Shown: piece after piece, positions 33,104 through 43,967 of the stretch
How the letters are laid out: each line of letters opens with the position of its first letter
How positions within the stretch are numbered: the stretch's first letter is position 1
Source of the DNA: Selaginella moellendorffii
Taxonomy: Eukaryota; Streptophyta; Lycopodiopsida; Selaginellales; Selaginellaceae
Length of the DNA stretch: 64,000 nucleotides
Assembly (NCBI RefSeq): GCF_000143415.4
Contig: NW_003314263.1
Coordinates: 471,114 to 535,113 of the forward strand
Direction of reading: 5' to 3'
The notes under the pieces: model-generated
The model's input: only the letters and a program-made list of their open reading frames with translations
Told to the model about the DNA's origin: nothing
The model's database searches: none
Position numbers and translations under genes: made by a program

Positions 33104-35259
33104 CTAGCACTGTGGATAATCATCCGGCGGTGGAACAATCGATTGATCCGGTCCTACGCCATTTGTGACAAGAATCGCAGTGGCAAGGCCCCAAGTTGTG
33201 TGAATCTCAAGGTGGCAATGCATGTACCACACACCTGATCAAACAACATACGTATAAGTATAAACTCTCTTTAAACGGAATATGATCTCTATACCTGGAT
33301 TGTCAGCTTTGAATCTAATCACGGCCCATCCTCCGGATGGAACACCGATTGTGTTCCTGAGAGGAGGATCAACCAGATTAAACTGTGAGCTCTTGGAAGC
33401 ATCATAGTTTCCAAAGCCATAGCCGAGCACATAGAAATTATAGCCGTGGAGATGGATTGGGTGGTTCTCAAACCCAGCAATGTACGTGTTCTGGAACACA
33501 ATCTGGACGTTGGAGCCGTACGGAATGACCGAGATCCTGGTTCCCACCTGGGGAGCCACATTCTTTAAAGAACCCGAGCTCTGGTCAGTGTAGTCAAAAG
33601 GGTTGACCGGCGCGACCGGGAAGTCCGTGGAGTAGATCCCCGGGACATTCCGGTAGTAGGCCTCCATGAGGGACATCTTGGTCGGGAGAGCAAACGAGAC
33701 GTTGTTGATCGAGGCAGTGAAGTTCCCATTGTCTGGAACGACAATATGATTGTCCATTGTATAGAGAATTGTCTCGCGTACCTGGTGCTCGGCAAGTGCT
33801 CCCGGGCGAGCATGGCTTGATTCCCAGCCCGATCGCGAACAAAAACTCCTTGTCCACGGTCTGCGGGACATCGATCTTGTGCTGTGAAGATGCCAGGCTC
33901 CGCAAGCTCCCAGAGAATCTAGTCGCGTAGCTTGTGTCGTTGAAGAAGGGCTGGATCGGAGTCTCTGGCGTCGCAAACGTGGAGGATTTCATGTCGCAGG
34001 CGATGTACTCGAGCACGGCAGTGGCAGCGGTGGGGGTGTAGGGGACATGCTGCGCAGACATGTATGGCACTGCGGACATGAAGTAGCGAGCGCATGGCTG
34101 GTCCGCGGTGATGACTACGTTAGTGGTTTGTCCGGGCGTGAGGAGGATAGTGTCCGTGGTGTAAGGCTTGGTGTACTCGGCGTCTACTTCCACCACCGTC
34201 ATGCTATGGTTGGCGATGGAGAAGAAGAGCTCCATGTTGAGGGCAGCATTGACGAGGCGGAGGAGGTATCTCTTGCCGGTGATGGCGTTCAGGGTGTACA
34301 CTTCTGTGAGAGAACAAGAAGAGTGATGATATCCACACAGAGAGAGAAAGAGAGAGACATTCTTTCTTCAATTCTGGCTTACCTTGTGCTTCCGATTCCT
34401 TGTAGCTCGGGCCCGGGAATCCATTGATGGTGTAAGCGTCCGATTGGTTTGGAGCCCCGTGCCTCAAAGCGTCCTCCTCGATCGCTTGGATGTCGTTGTT
34501 CCACCACTCCCCTGTTAGAAAACAGAGGATTGTGTGTGAGAACTGTGTCCTCTAGATCTATCTACTCCTGCGGAGATGATCTCCTCCAATTCTCTCGAGA
34601 AATTTACCAAGGATGACAACTTGTTCTTCGTAGGGGGACTTGAATGGGTAAGGCATTGTCCTCCTTGGATAGATGACGATGGCTCCATAAACAGTGGCTC
34701 GAAGCCACATGATGTGGGCATGCCAGAAGAGAGTTCCCATGTGTGAATCCACGGTGAAGTTGTAGAGGAACGATTGGCCTTGCTTGAGAGGACACTGCGT
34801 GACATACGCTGGGCCATCGAACCAGGGACTTCTAAATTGCCGGATTCCATGCCTGTGACAAAGCATTAGATCAGAAAAAGTTTTGGAACTTTTGAGACTT
34901 TGGCTCTCGCTCATCACCAGTGGATCGACATCTTGTACTTCACAGTGTTCCTTACTGTGATGAGAAGCCTATCGCCGTCGTTGGCATAGATTGTTGGTCC
35001 CGGGAGCTCGCCATTGACAGTGATAATGTTCTTTGTTCTTCCCAGCCTCCTCACCATCGAGCTTACGACCTGGGCGGTGGCAATTCGATGAGCTCTGGAT
35101 GCTCGAAACTGGCGAGAGCATATTAAGCAAACTGACCTGGAAGTCGTAGACTTTGGTTATTTCATTCTGAGCAGCCACCAGATCGAAGCTCCAGGAAGCG
35201 AGGAAAGAGAAAATCACAACCGCGCGGCAAGCACTCGAGACCATCGATTGCAATGCCAT
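33104..35259 (-). CDS. laccase (multicopper oxidase) 3
   Basis: Minus-strand exons 35137-35259, 34918-35069, 34608-34852, 34383-34511, 33782-34303, 33295-33732 and 33104-33234 give 579 residues. Signal peptide ([20 protein letters not shown]). Copper motifs: [36 protein letters not shown] and [17 protein letters not shown]. It shares five intron positions with laccases 1 and 2 but has an extra 49-bp intron (33733-33781) in the domain-3 exon. The axial T1 residue is Leu. Trp-to-Phe in the LFWHAH motif and Arg after HGI are minor departures. Secreted phenol oxidase inferred. The start at 35259 precedes the best signal peptide; no other ATG exon is needed. Confidence 0.95.
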
Positions 35260-36815
35260 GATCCAGGACAGAGGAAAAGAAAAGAACACTCTATCTCTAG
35301 TCACTTCCTTCTCTTCTCATTTAAGTTTCTCCATAGGTAGGCAACTTGGAAGGACACATTGCAAGAGTTTTAAACGCAGTTTCAAGAGTGGAGCACCACC
35401 TTGAACACCAAGAAAAAAAAAAAAACGTTGTCATGTATGTTAGGTGACTGTGTCCAAACGGGCCCATGAGCTAAGCAATCCCATAAAACTTAAGTCCCGT
35501 TAAATATCTTCCACTTCACAGAGACAGGCTGTATAGTAGTCCCGAGATAGTCAAGACTAGAGAGGAAAAAAACGAAGAAGAAGGATATCTCTCCGCTTCT
35601 TCTTCGGACGAGAAGTTCTTGGGTGTGAGATCAGCGGAGTCAGGATTGAAAAGAACCCATCCCAAAAGTCCAAGGAATCGATCAAGCGAATCAGTCGCTT
35701 ATCGCGAGGAATTGGAAGAAGCTGGAAGTGTCCGAGTGGAAGCACTTAAAACTCGTATGGTGGAGACAAATTTGTGGGGATGGAGAATAGCGACGGCCAA
35801 TTAACGTAATGCGGGTGGTAGCCCACTCGGATCTTGAAGAAGGAAGCATGGCGGCTTCTCTCCTAATGGTCCTAAGACTTGGTAAAACCCTGCCAACCTC
35901 CTATACACAGACGTGTACGCTAATAGCTTTCTACGGTTGGAGCGAATTACAATGTCACTCGTGCACTTGAAAGGAGGGCCCTCGTTCCATTTCTATTCTT
36001 TTGATTTGCGCAAAGAGAGAGAGGCCAACTGAACGACACTTTTTGCCGCTAGCGTCGCTTTCGAAAGGCAATTTCTGGGAGGTGATCTAGTTTAGCTGTA
36101 TTTGCTGAGAATGATCATGTGCTCTTGTGCTGGCCGAATCTTGGGGGTCAAGCTGTATGATCGAACATCAGGTTAAAGCTTGGGGTCAAAGTTGGCAACA
36201 AGATTATTCACTTCTTTGGGACCTCTTTGTAAAGGCTAGGCAAAAGAACAAAAGGGTAAAATTGGGCATAGGTGTTTAGCCTTACAATTGGGACAAGTCC
36301 ACGCTTGCAAACTCTATATTGGAAAAGACTAGGGAAAGTTTTATATAATGTGTCGTTCTCTCAAGAGCATCTCTCCTATAGATAACCATGTTCAACGAGC
36401 TGGAAGATTTGATAGAAGGAAATCTCTTCCTATCACTTGAGATATAGGAGTCCAACCAGCTTCTACATCTCAAATTTTCTCATAATCTCAATTTGCTACA
36501 TTGTCATGTACCCAGAAGCATGAGGCCAAAATGCTGTCTGGATGATCATCTTCTGCTTCAGTAGTGCTTCAGTAGGAAAAGAAAAGAAAAGAAAAAAGAG
36601 AAATTAATCAAAACTAAGAAGGTGCAATAATATAGAAAACATCCTTGAAAATGGTTTCATTAAGCCCGGAAGTCTCATTTATTACTTTCTTTTATTTGTC
36701 TTCTTTCTTGATTTTGAATTAAAATATATAAATTATATAATAGTAATTGTGTTTCTAAATATCTTTTATATTGGTAAATTAGTGAGTTAATGTGCCCTAA
36801 ATCATTCCCTTTGCT
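35260..36815. other. intergenic, no gene
   Basis: Promoter side of laccase 3 and upstream of the kinase-like gene. No domain-bearing frames. It becomes AT-rich from about 36550 to 36790. Confidence 0.55.
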
Positions 36816-38662
36816 ATGGCAGACGACGTCGTGGAGTTGTACGTTGAGAAGAGGTTTGCGGGCAGGAGAGCGACTGCGAAATGTCTGGCAACCTTCAAAG
36901 AAGCGGGGATTGAGCGGGTTAGTGATCTCAACATGTTCAATTACGATGAGCTCCAGAAATTGGGAGTGCCACCGCTCTTCATCAAGCTAATGCAGCGCGA
37001 CGGGCTTCTTCAGCCGCTTAGCCCTGGAGCTGCTTCTCAAAGCCATTTTTTGGGTACGTATTTTCTTGTCATTTCTTGGATTTATTTGGGCTGAGATTTG
37101 GCCCAGGTGTTATTGGCCATATGGTTGATGAGAAGCTGGCGGATATTTTCCGCGTAGCTACGCATACAGACTTGACGCTGGGCCTGAAGGATGAACTGTT
37201 AGGTGCAAGCATCATGTCTCGGCCAGATTATGACCATAGTCGAGAGGGATTTATAGTCCAGACGTTCGCCGGGGTGGACGTTTCTGGGAAAGTGGAGGTC
37301 TTCAAGGAGAGTATGCGAGCCAGTTTTGAGGAGGTGAAACACTTGAAAAAGCGGAAGCTCAGTGCGCAGGAGTTGAGCTTCGACGGTGAGAAGAAGCTGC
37401 AGAGAGGGGTTAGTCAGGGCTTCACTCAGCTGCAAGCTCCGGGATCGTGGTTTTTCGACACGAGCCAGGGTGGGGTGCTGTTTTCACAAGATAAGCCAGA
37501 TTGCATTTTCTCCAGCTGCCAGTATGTTGTAAGCTGGCTATGTGCCGTGATGGTGGGAGAGTTGAGCTGGGAGTTGGATGGTGCAGATTCGGGGACAAAA
37601 AGATGTGTTGGAAAAATCGTAGCACGGCTCAGGAAGATCATATCCACCCAGAAAGGGAGGAATGTTGTATTCGGCTTCATTGCGGACCGGCGGGCCATTC
37701 AGTTTGTAGGCTTGGACGTCTCCGGAGGGGAGGAGAGTTTCTGGTGGTCACAAGAGTATGCATTTCACTTGGAGGCCACAGATGACAGCGGATTCAGGCT
37801 TCTGTTGCAGATGATATATGCAGACCAGTCAGTACACGGGTATGTAACTCCTCTGGGAACTCGCGAACTGCGGCTGGATGACGGGAGATGCATCCAGCAC
37901 TTGACTGCTGTTTCATCCAAAGGGGATTCTCACATACTTGTCGGCACGCTCGATGGTGACGGAGCTGTGGTGGTGAAACTCTGCCGAGTTATGGAAGTGG
38001 AAGTACAGGTTTTGTCTGCAGTTCAAGGGGTGCCCGGCATCTTACCCCTGCTGGCACACGGGAAGTGGATTGGTGGGCACACGTACATAGTGACTCCTCT
38101 GTGCAGGACAGTTGATGAGCCTGTTCTTCACAGGCCTTGCAGAGAGTATGTCAAAATGCTTCAACAGGTTGCGGAGACTCTCAAGCTCCTCTGTGACAGG
38201 GGCATATATCATGGTGATGTTTCGGCAAGTAATGTCGTCTACAATGCCACGAGGTATTACTTAATCGACTTTGGCTCCGCTGTGAGCTGTTTCACCCCTG
38301 ATGATGAACGAACCGGGGTTACCAGGCTCTTTGCCGCAGTGCAAGTTTTGGATGGAAACGAGCACTGCCTCTCAAGTGAGATGGAGAGCCTAATGTACGT
38401 CTTGGTTTACTTGGCTATGGGGCGGAGAGTCCCATGGAGGTTTTCGGGAGCCAATATTGTGTCCATGTACAAGAGGGCACTCTTCTCCGATGTGCAAACG
38501 TTTGAGCAAAGGGTTGTGTCACATGTGGATGGCAACCTGCTGCAGGAGCAGCTTCGGAGGCTTCAGAAGCTGTTCTTTGTGCCCACCTACAGACAGGACG
38601 TGAGGTACGAAGAGTTTTGTCAAGAGCTTTTGCTTGACGATGCACAGCTGGTTGCCATCTGA
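36816..38662 (+). CDS. SAM-like / nuclease-fold-like / kinase-like protein (Crinkler-type architecture)
   Basis: Exons 36816-37053 and 37107-38662 join to 597 residues. Residues 1-70 look like a SAM-type helical domain (YDELQKLGVPPLFIKLMQRD). Residues about 195-325 have the layout of a PD-(D/E)xK nuclease fold: KPDCIF (Asp211), VMVGELSWE (Glu231), a long helix (RCVGKIVARLRKIIST), then VVFGFIADRRAIQFVGLD; the usual Lys two residues after Glu is Ser, so it may be inactive. Residues about 350-560 are kinase-like: VVVK (Lys370), YHGDVSASNVVY (Asp450, Asn455), LIDFGSA, and SEMESLMYVLVYLAMGRRVPW as in CK1-like kinases. Fused nuclease-fold and kinase domains are the mark of Crinkler/CR proteins, reported in oomycetes, fungi and some early land plants. 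The role is unknown; defence or genome-conflict function is inference. Confidence 0.8.
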
Positions 38663-38884
38663 TATAGTTGCCTTTGTTAGTTGTTGATGTGAGTCGTTGT
38701 TTCCGAATCCCGGTTGGGATACGCACAGTCGTGTCCAATAAAAAGATTCAGGTAAACCATACTAGTCGTTCCTTCATTCTCTGCGTCCCGTTGGGAAGTA
38801 TATCCAGATATCATCGAATAAAGGTTGCTTTGCCTAGTGTGTCAAAGAAGAGCTGAGCGTCGAAAATTCCAAATGTTTTGGCTA

Positions 38885-39500
38885 GCATCCAATACGTTGG
38901 CATGTTCAACTCCTTGTACAGACATATCCCTTGTTCGCAAGAGTGCAAATACACGTTGCTCTACCCTGTGGTGGTGCTGAGGACAAGTTAACGGTTGCCG
39001 AACTAGAACAAGAAAGAGGCAATTACTTTTCTAGGAGTGAAAACATTCGTTTCAAAGCGGCCGAGGGTCATTTTTGTAGGAAGAGTTCCGTTTCTAGTTT
39101 TTGGAGATCTTGATATTCAAACGCAGGGTCCCGCAAAGCGTCAGCTTTTGCCTATGTGCTTCGAGCCTGCTCTCTCGTCCACCTGCAGGAAAGCTCTTGT
39201 TACAGCAATGTTACGGTACAATCCGTAAGGAAAGCGAGCTCCTTGTCAAGCCAGTTGACAAATGCAAGGATATCGTCAGTGAACCTCGGAAGCCAGTGAG
39301 TTGACAAAGTCGCCTTGTGTCTCGACATCAGCTTTTATCTACGAATCTACACAGTTCTTAGATCATACAAAACATTTCAAACAGAAAGCAGACAAAGCTA
39401 CCTAGAAGATGTGATGACCGGTTCTTGATTTCACTGAGGTTGCTTCGAGCTTCTGATGATGCGCAGCTTGCGTGTCGCTTCATCAACTTTTTGAACTAAA
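38885..39500 (-). pseudogene. decayed partial copy of CHUP1 3' exons
   Basis: The sequence follows CHUP1 DNA at about 44335-45080 in the same orientation, for example TTCGCAAGAGTGC, CTACCCTGTGGTGGTG, TTTCTAGGAGTGAAAACATTCG, CAAAGCGTCAGCTTTTGCC and AAGATGTGATGACCGGTTC. Several deletions have occurred (for instance most of the exon matching 44780-44815) and splice sites are damaged, so no frame is kept. Intron sequences are also present, so it arose by DNA duplication rather than retrocopying. The last CHUP1 exon is missing. Confidence 0.9.
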
Positions 39501-40227
39501 GCCTTAAGGCTTGTGTCTATGCAAATGCAAACAAAACTCTGGGGTGATTTTGTTAAGTTCCTGGTGAGCGAATTGATTTCTCTCAAAATGCTGGCAGTGG
39601 ATCTTGCCAAGCAGCCCTGGAATATGCCCTGCGGGAAATACAAAATATAATGTCTCGATGATCATTTCCAATATGCTGGTCTTCTCATCTGAACAAAAAT
39701 AATGGTATAGACAATATTGAAAAATGAGACGAAGAAATAGTTTATTAAGGCTATTAAATGTTTACTCCATGATATTGATGCTAATTGTGACAATATTGCA
39801 AATTTCTCTGACACTCGATCTTGATATTATGTGCAAGTGGGCACGACATATTTGGAGCTCAATCTCCAACAGATTAGACGACACTGGATTTCAATCAGTA
39901 TAATTAGTTTGTGTATGGGGACGGAAGCAGCTGTACAGATACGAAAGCGTGTCCTATGAGCGAGACGTGTTTGTGGTACAAGTGGGAGAAGTGGCACAAT
40001 CACATGTTTTAGAGATTTAAAACCACAGAAAGATTGTTTCTATTTTAATTAAACATTTGTCTCTTGTAAGATCGAGTTCCAACGAGCAAAATGCATCGAT
40101 CCTGCAAAAACAAGTTAAGTTCCAGCTCTTCTACTTAACTGGGCTTACCATTCTAAAGCACTACGAGGATTCGCACTGGTAGCAGTTTGGAAAGAGGCCC
40201 AAACATTAGATGTCGGAGCGTGGACCA
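39501..40227. other. intergenic with a diverged repeat of 43640-43916
   Basis: No gene. The stretch 39875-40060 resembles 43645-43916 (shared blocks ATATAATTAGTTT/GTATAATTAGTTT, GTCCTATGAG, TTGTGGTACAA, AAACCACAGAAAGATTGT and ACATTTGTC), in the same orientation. Together with the CHUP1 fragment this shows local segmental duplication around the glutaminyl-tRNA synthetase gene. Confidence 0.7.
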
Positions 40228-43200
40228 TCATCCTCTAAACGAGCTCTTCAAAGCGACGATCCGGTTGAAAACAGTCTTGCACGAGCTGGAATCACGGTCC
40301 ACAACAAAGTAGCCTAGAACAGAGCTTGCCATTGGTCCCCAAACAAGGAAGAAAAATTAGTGTGATACCTTTGCGCTCGAACTGGAAGCAATCCCCGCAC
40401 TTCACATCCTTCAAGCAGTGGAGAGCAACCGCATCATTGATCACCTCCTTGGACTGGGGATTAAAATCCTCGAGCCAGTTGCTGTGGAGCCTGGGATCCT
40501 GCAGTTACACACACACACGAAGGTATGAAAAAGAAAAGGTTTTTCTCACTGCTTTACCTCTGATTTGAACAGCTTGCCGAAAAGCCTCACTTCGACCGTC
40601 AGCTGCTTTGTTCCCGGCGCAGCTTCGGGAACCCAGTGGATAACCCCCTGGAACAAAAGAATCGAACAACTTCAGTACCGGGAGGAAAGAAAATATGATC
40701 AATGAGCTCGAAGATGAGCTCGAAGACTACCTTGGGTTTGATGGCCTTGAGGGGATCGTAAGTAGCCAAAAGCTCCACAACCTCGCCATCCACGCAGACG
40801 TAATCCACGCAAGTTATCGGGAACGCATACCGCAACAGCACCGACTTTCCTTTGGACAGACCATAGTAGTCCTTTGAGTCGTGCTCTCGAAAGTCCGTTC
40901 TCTCGATGTATATGGTCTTGGTGAAGGGTATCTGCCAGCGGAAAAGATGATTTCTTCTTTCTTCTGTGCAAATCTCTATTTTACAAACCTTGTACGTGGG
41001 AGAGTTTGCGTCCGGGAAGCGCTTCGCCTCCACAACCTGGTCTTGTTCGTGACCTTCAAAGTTGATGATCGTCACCTGCATGCGTGGGGAGTGAATGAAA
41101 AATACAGAAATAGTGAAGCGACGAACCTTCAGCGGCTGGAAGACCACCATCGTCCTCGGTGCTGTCTTGTTTAGCTCCTCCCGCACGAAATGGTCTACCA
41201 GGTCCGTGCTTATGAGATTGTCACTGTAAAGCCCAGATCAGAGACTGTTTAAACTTCCACAAAAAAGGAAAGAAAAGAAAAACCTGCGTGTTCTGCCTAG
41301 AGCACGACAGAAGTTGTTGATTGCGTTCGGCGGAACGCCCCTTCGACGCAGCCCGGCCAGAGTCAAGAGGCGAGGATCATCCCAACCATCAACCATTTGC
41401 TTGTCTACCAGATACTTGAGCTGCCAAAACAAACAGTGTCACACCGCTGTGAATGCTCGAACGGGAAGCTCACCTTGCGCTTGGATAGCAGATTGTTGGA
41501 CACGTTTAAGCGGCCATACTCCCAGACATACGGGAGATACATGTCAAGCTTGTCCAACAACCAATAGTAAGAGACGCGCCTGGTCTCAAACTCCAGCGTA
41601 CAAAGCTGCGACAAGCGAGAACAATGAGGCGGAGGACGGGAAAAACGAATCAGTGTCCATACCGAGTGCGTAATGTTCTCCAGAGAATCGACGATGCAGT
41701 GAGAGTAGTCGTAAGTGGGGTATATACACCACTTGTCTTTCGTTCGAGGATGCGAGGCAAACTAGAGAGAGGCATTCCAGCGTCAGGGAGGAAACTTGGA
41801 GAAAGAGAGAGAGAGAGAGAGAGATTTACCTTGATCCTGTAAGCAACGAGATCGAGCATGTTGCCATTGTTGCTTTTCATATCTTGTTTCATGCGCAAGG
41901 TGGCCTGGCCTTCTGGGACGGCACCAGCGCGCATCTGCTCAAACAGCTCCAGGGACTCGTCTATGGGACGGTTCCTCCAGGGGCTCTCTAGTAGCTTCTC
42001 CCGGTACTCTTTTACTTCTGCCGGCGTCTGCAAGGAAACCACCGGGGAGTTGAGATTTTCGAAAAGGTGACGAAGATCACACACCTGATGGTCCACATAA
42101 GCATAACCTCGCTTTATAAGTTCGACAGCCTTCTCGTAGAGCTCTTCGAAGTAATCGCTACAGTAAGTCACCTTTTGAAGCAAATCCACAGTGAGGTAAC
42201 AGTACAGAAAGAAGAAAGGCTGGCAAGAAAGAGGCTGTACCTTGAATGGCTTCCACCCGAGCCACTGAACCATATCCTGGATGTTGGCGGTGAACTCGTC
42301 ACTCTCGCCTTCTGGATTCGTATCATCCAGCCTGCCACAGCCAAACAGCAAAAGGCGTTAGCTCTACATGCATGGATAAAGCTTTTCAACCATCCTCACC
42401 GCAGGTAGCATTTCCCGTTGGCCTCGCACGCAAAGCCAAAGTTCATACCCATGGCCTTGCCATGTCCTAAATGGCTATATCCATTGGGCTCGGGTGGAAA
42501 ACGCGTGACCACCGCCCCTCCGGTGGCGCTGAGATGTTTCTCCAGCTTTTCCCTCGAGTTGGACGGGCGGAAGACCGTTCCATCGCTCAGCTCGACGTCG
42601 ACGTGAGGCCCCGTGTTGTCCAGGGGGCTCGGAAATGAGGAGAACGGATCCAGGTCCTCCTCTGGAAGCTGCTCGGGAACACGAGCTTTGTTGGTCTTTC
42701 TAGATTTGTGTGCGTCCCCGGTTTTCTCACCCAGCAGCTCGTAGAGCTGCCCATCCAGTGCCGCTTTCACGTCTCTGTGATCAGCGTGCGGCTGGAGCTC
42801 CCTCACCTGCGCCACCAAAGCTGACACTGGAAGTTGGTCAGAGAAACCAACTTAAGTTAAGCAGAAAGCTCACGTTTAAAGGCAGCATAGCGCTCAGCCA
42901 GAAGCTTTTCCTTGTTTCTGTTGATCACAGTATCAACTGCAGCCTTTACGTCCTCGAGAGGCACTGCAACATTTCGCATGAGCAGAAGGAAAAACAAAAA
43001 AGATAAACAAAACAATCGACTTACCTATTCCGCAAGCCCTCTCGAACTTTGCGAGATCAACAGACTCGCGCCTCGCGGCAGTGATGTACTCAAGAGCTGC
43101 TTCTAGCTGGTGGCTCCGCATCTACCAAACGGACAAACATGAGCTTCTGTTTTCATCAGAAAGCGGAGCACAAAGGTTTCCCACCTTTCCAGACGCGATG

Positions 43201-43530
43201 TAGCGCAAGACGGTAGACAGGTGCTGCGGGCGATGGCCATTCATGTATCTTGCGGCAACCTGGAAAGTCCAACATCTTACAGAGCAAAGAAATGGGGGGG
43301 CAAAAACTGCACCGTATACAGAAGCTTGCCGATGTGCTTGTCGCAGCCGTTGTCCACTCCGGCCTGCAGAAAGAGAGGTTGGAGAAGACACAAGAAGAGC
43401 AAATTTGAGAAGATGGGCTCACCTCTTGGATGATGGCAATGAGATCGGACAGAAGTTTGGGGTTCTCAAGAGCGCTCCTCGCTGTCGTCTCCTCCAAACC
43501 GATGCAAGTCAGGAGCTTAAGGGCCGACAT
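40228..43530 (-). CDS. glutaminyl-tRNA synthetase (cytosolic)
   Basis: Eighteen minus-strand exons, from 43423-43530 to 40228-40313, total 760 residues with every phase agreeing. It charges tRNA-Gln with glutamine using ATP. The N-terminal tRNA-binding regions typical of eukaryotic GlnRS (1 to about 200) start [16 protein letters not shown]. Class I signature [17 protein letters not shown] lies at about 251-266 (HIGH box as HLGH) and the KMSKS loop as LLSKRK at about 480-485. Also seen are [17 protein letters not shown] and the anticodon-binding beta barrels ([20 protein letters not shown]). Length matches plant GlnRS (about 790). The Ser in NGYSHLGH, where Leu is common, is unusual but not disabling. 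No transit peptide. Introns are 40-60 bp. Confidence 0.96.
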
Positions 43531-43967
43531 GTTTTCTAAAACCCTTACTTACAGTTTTGCCGATTTATAGAAACCCATTATTTATTAAAGTCTATTATTG
43601 CCTGAAGAAATTCACAGCTCTACCAAAGCTAGTGTACGCTGGGCACTGGAAGGCAATGGAATTCAAGCAATATAATTAGTTTTATGTATGAGAGGGAATA
43701 TATATGTATTGGTTTTTATATATATATTTGGCTTACATATGCTTGTCCTATGAGTTTTGTGGTACAATTGAGAGAATTAGAACGAGTTAGCAGAATCACC
43801 AGAATTGTGAAGATTCTTTCATGTTTTTTTTACCGTTTTCTAGATTTCCTTGACTATCAAAACCACAGAAAGATTGTCTCCATATTATTAGTTTTAATTA
43901 TACATTTGTCCAGGCCCACTGTTAGATGACACTATAGATACAAGCAAAACTGCAGGTTAGGATACTT
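43531..43967. other. intergenic between GlnRS and CHUP1
   Basis: No gene. Its part 43645-43916 is the partner of the diverged repeat at 39875-40060. AAACCCTTA at about 43540 is a weak telo-box-like motif before the GlnRS start. Confidence 0.5.

Noticed and set aside
38931-39304. Short plus-strand frames of 60-67 codons
   Set aside because: They lie within the decayed minus-strand CHUP1 copy and match nothing in their own right.
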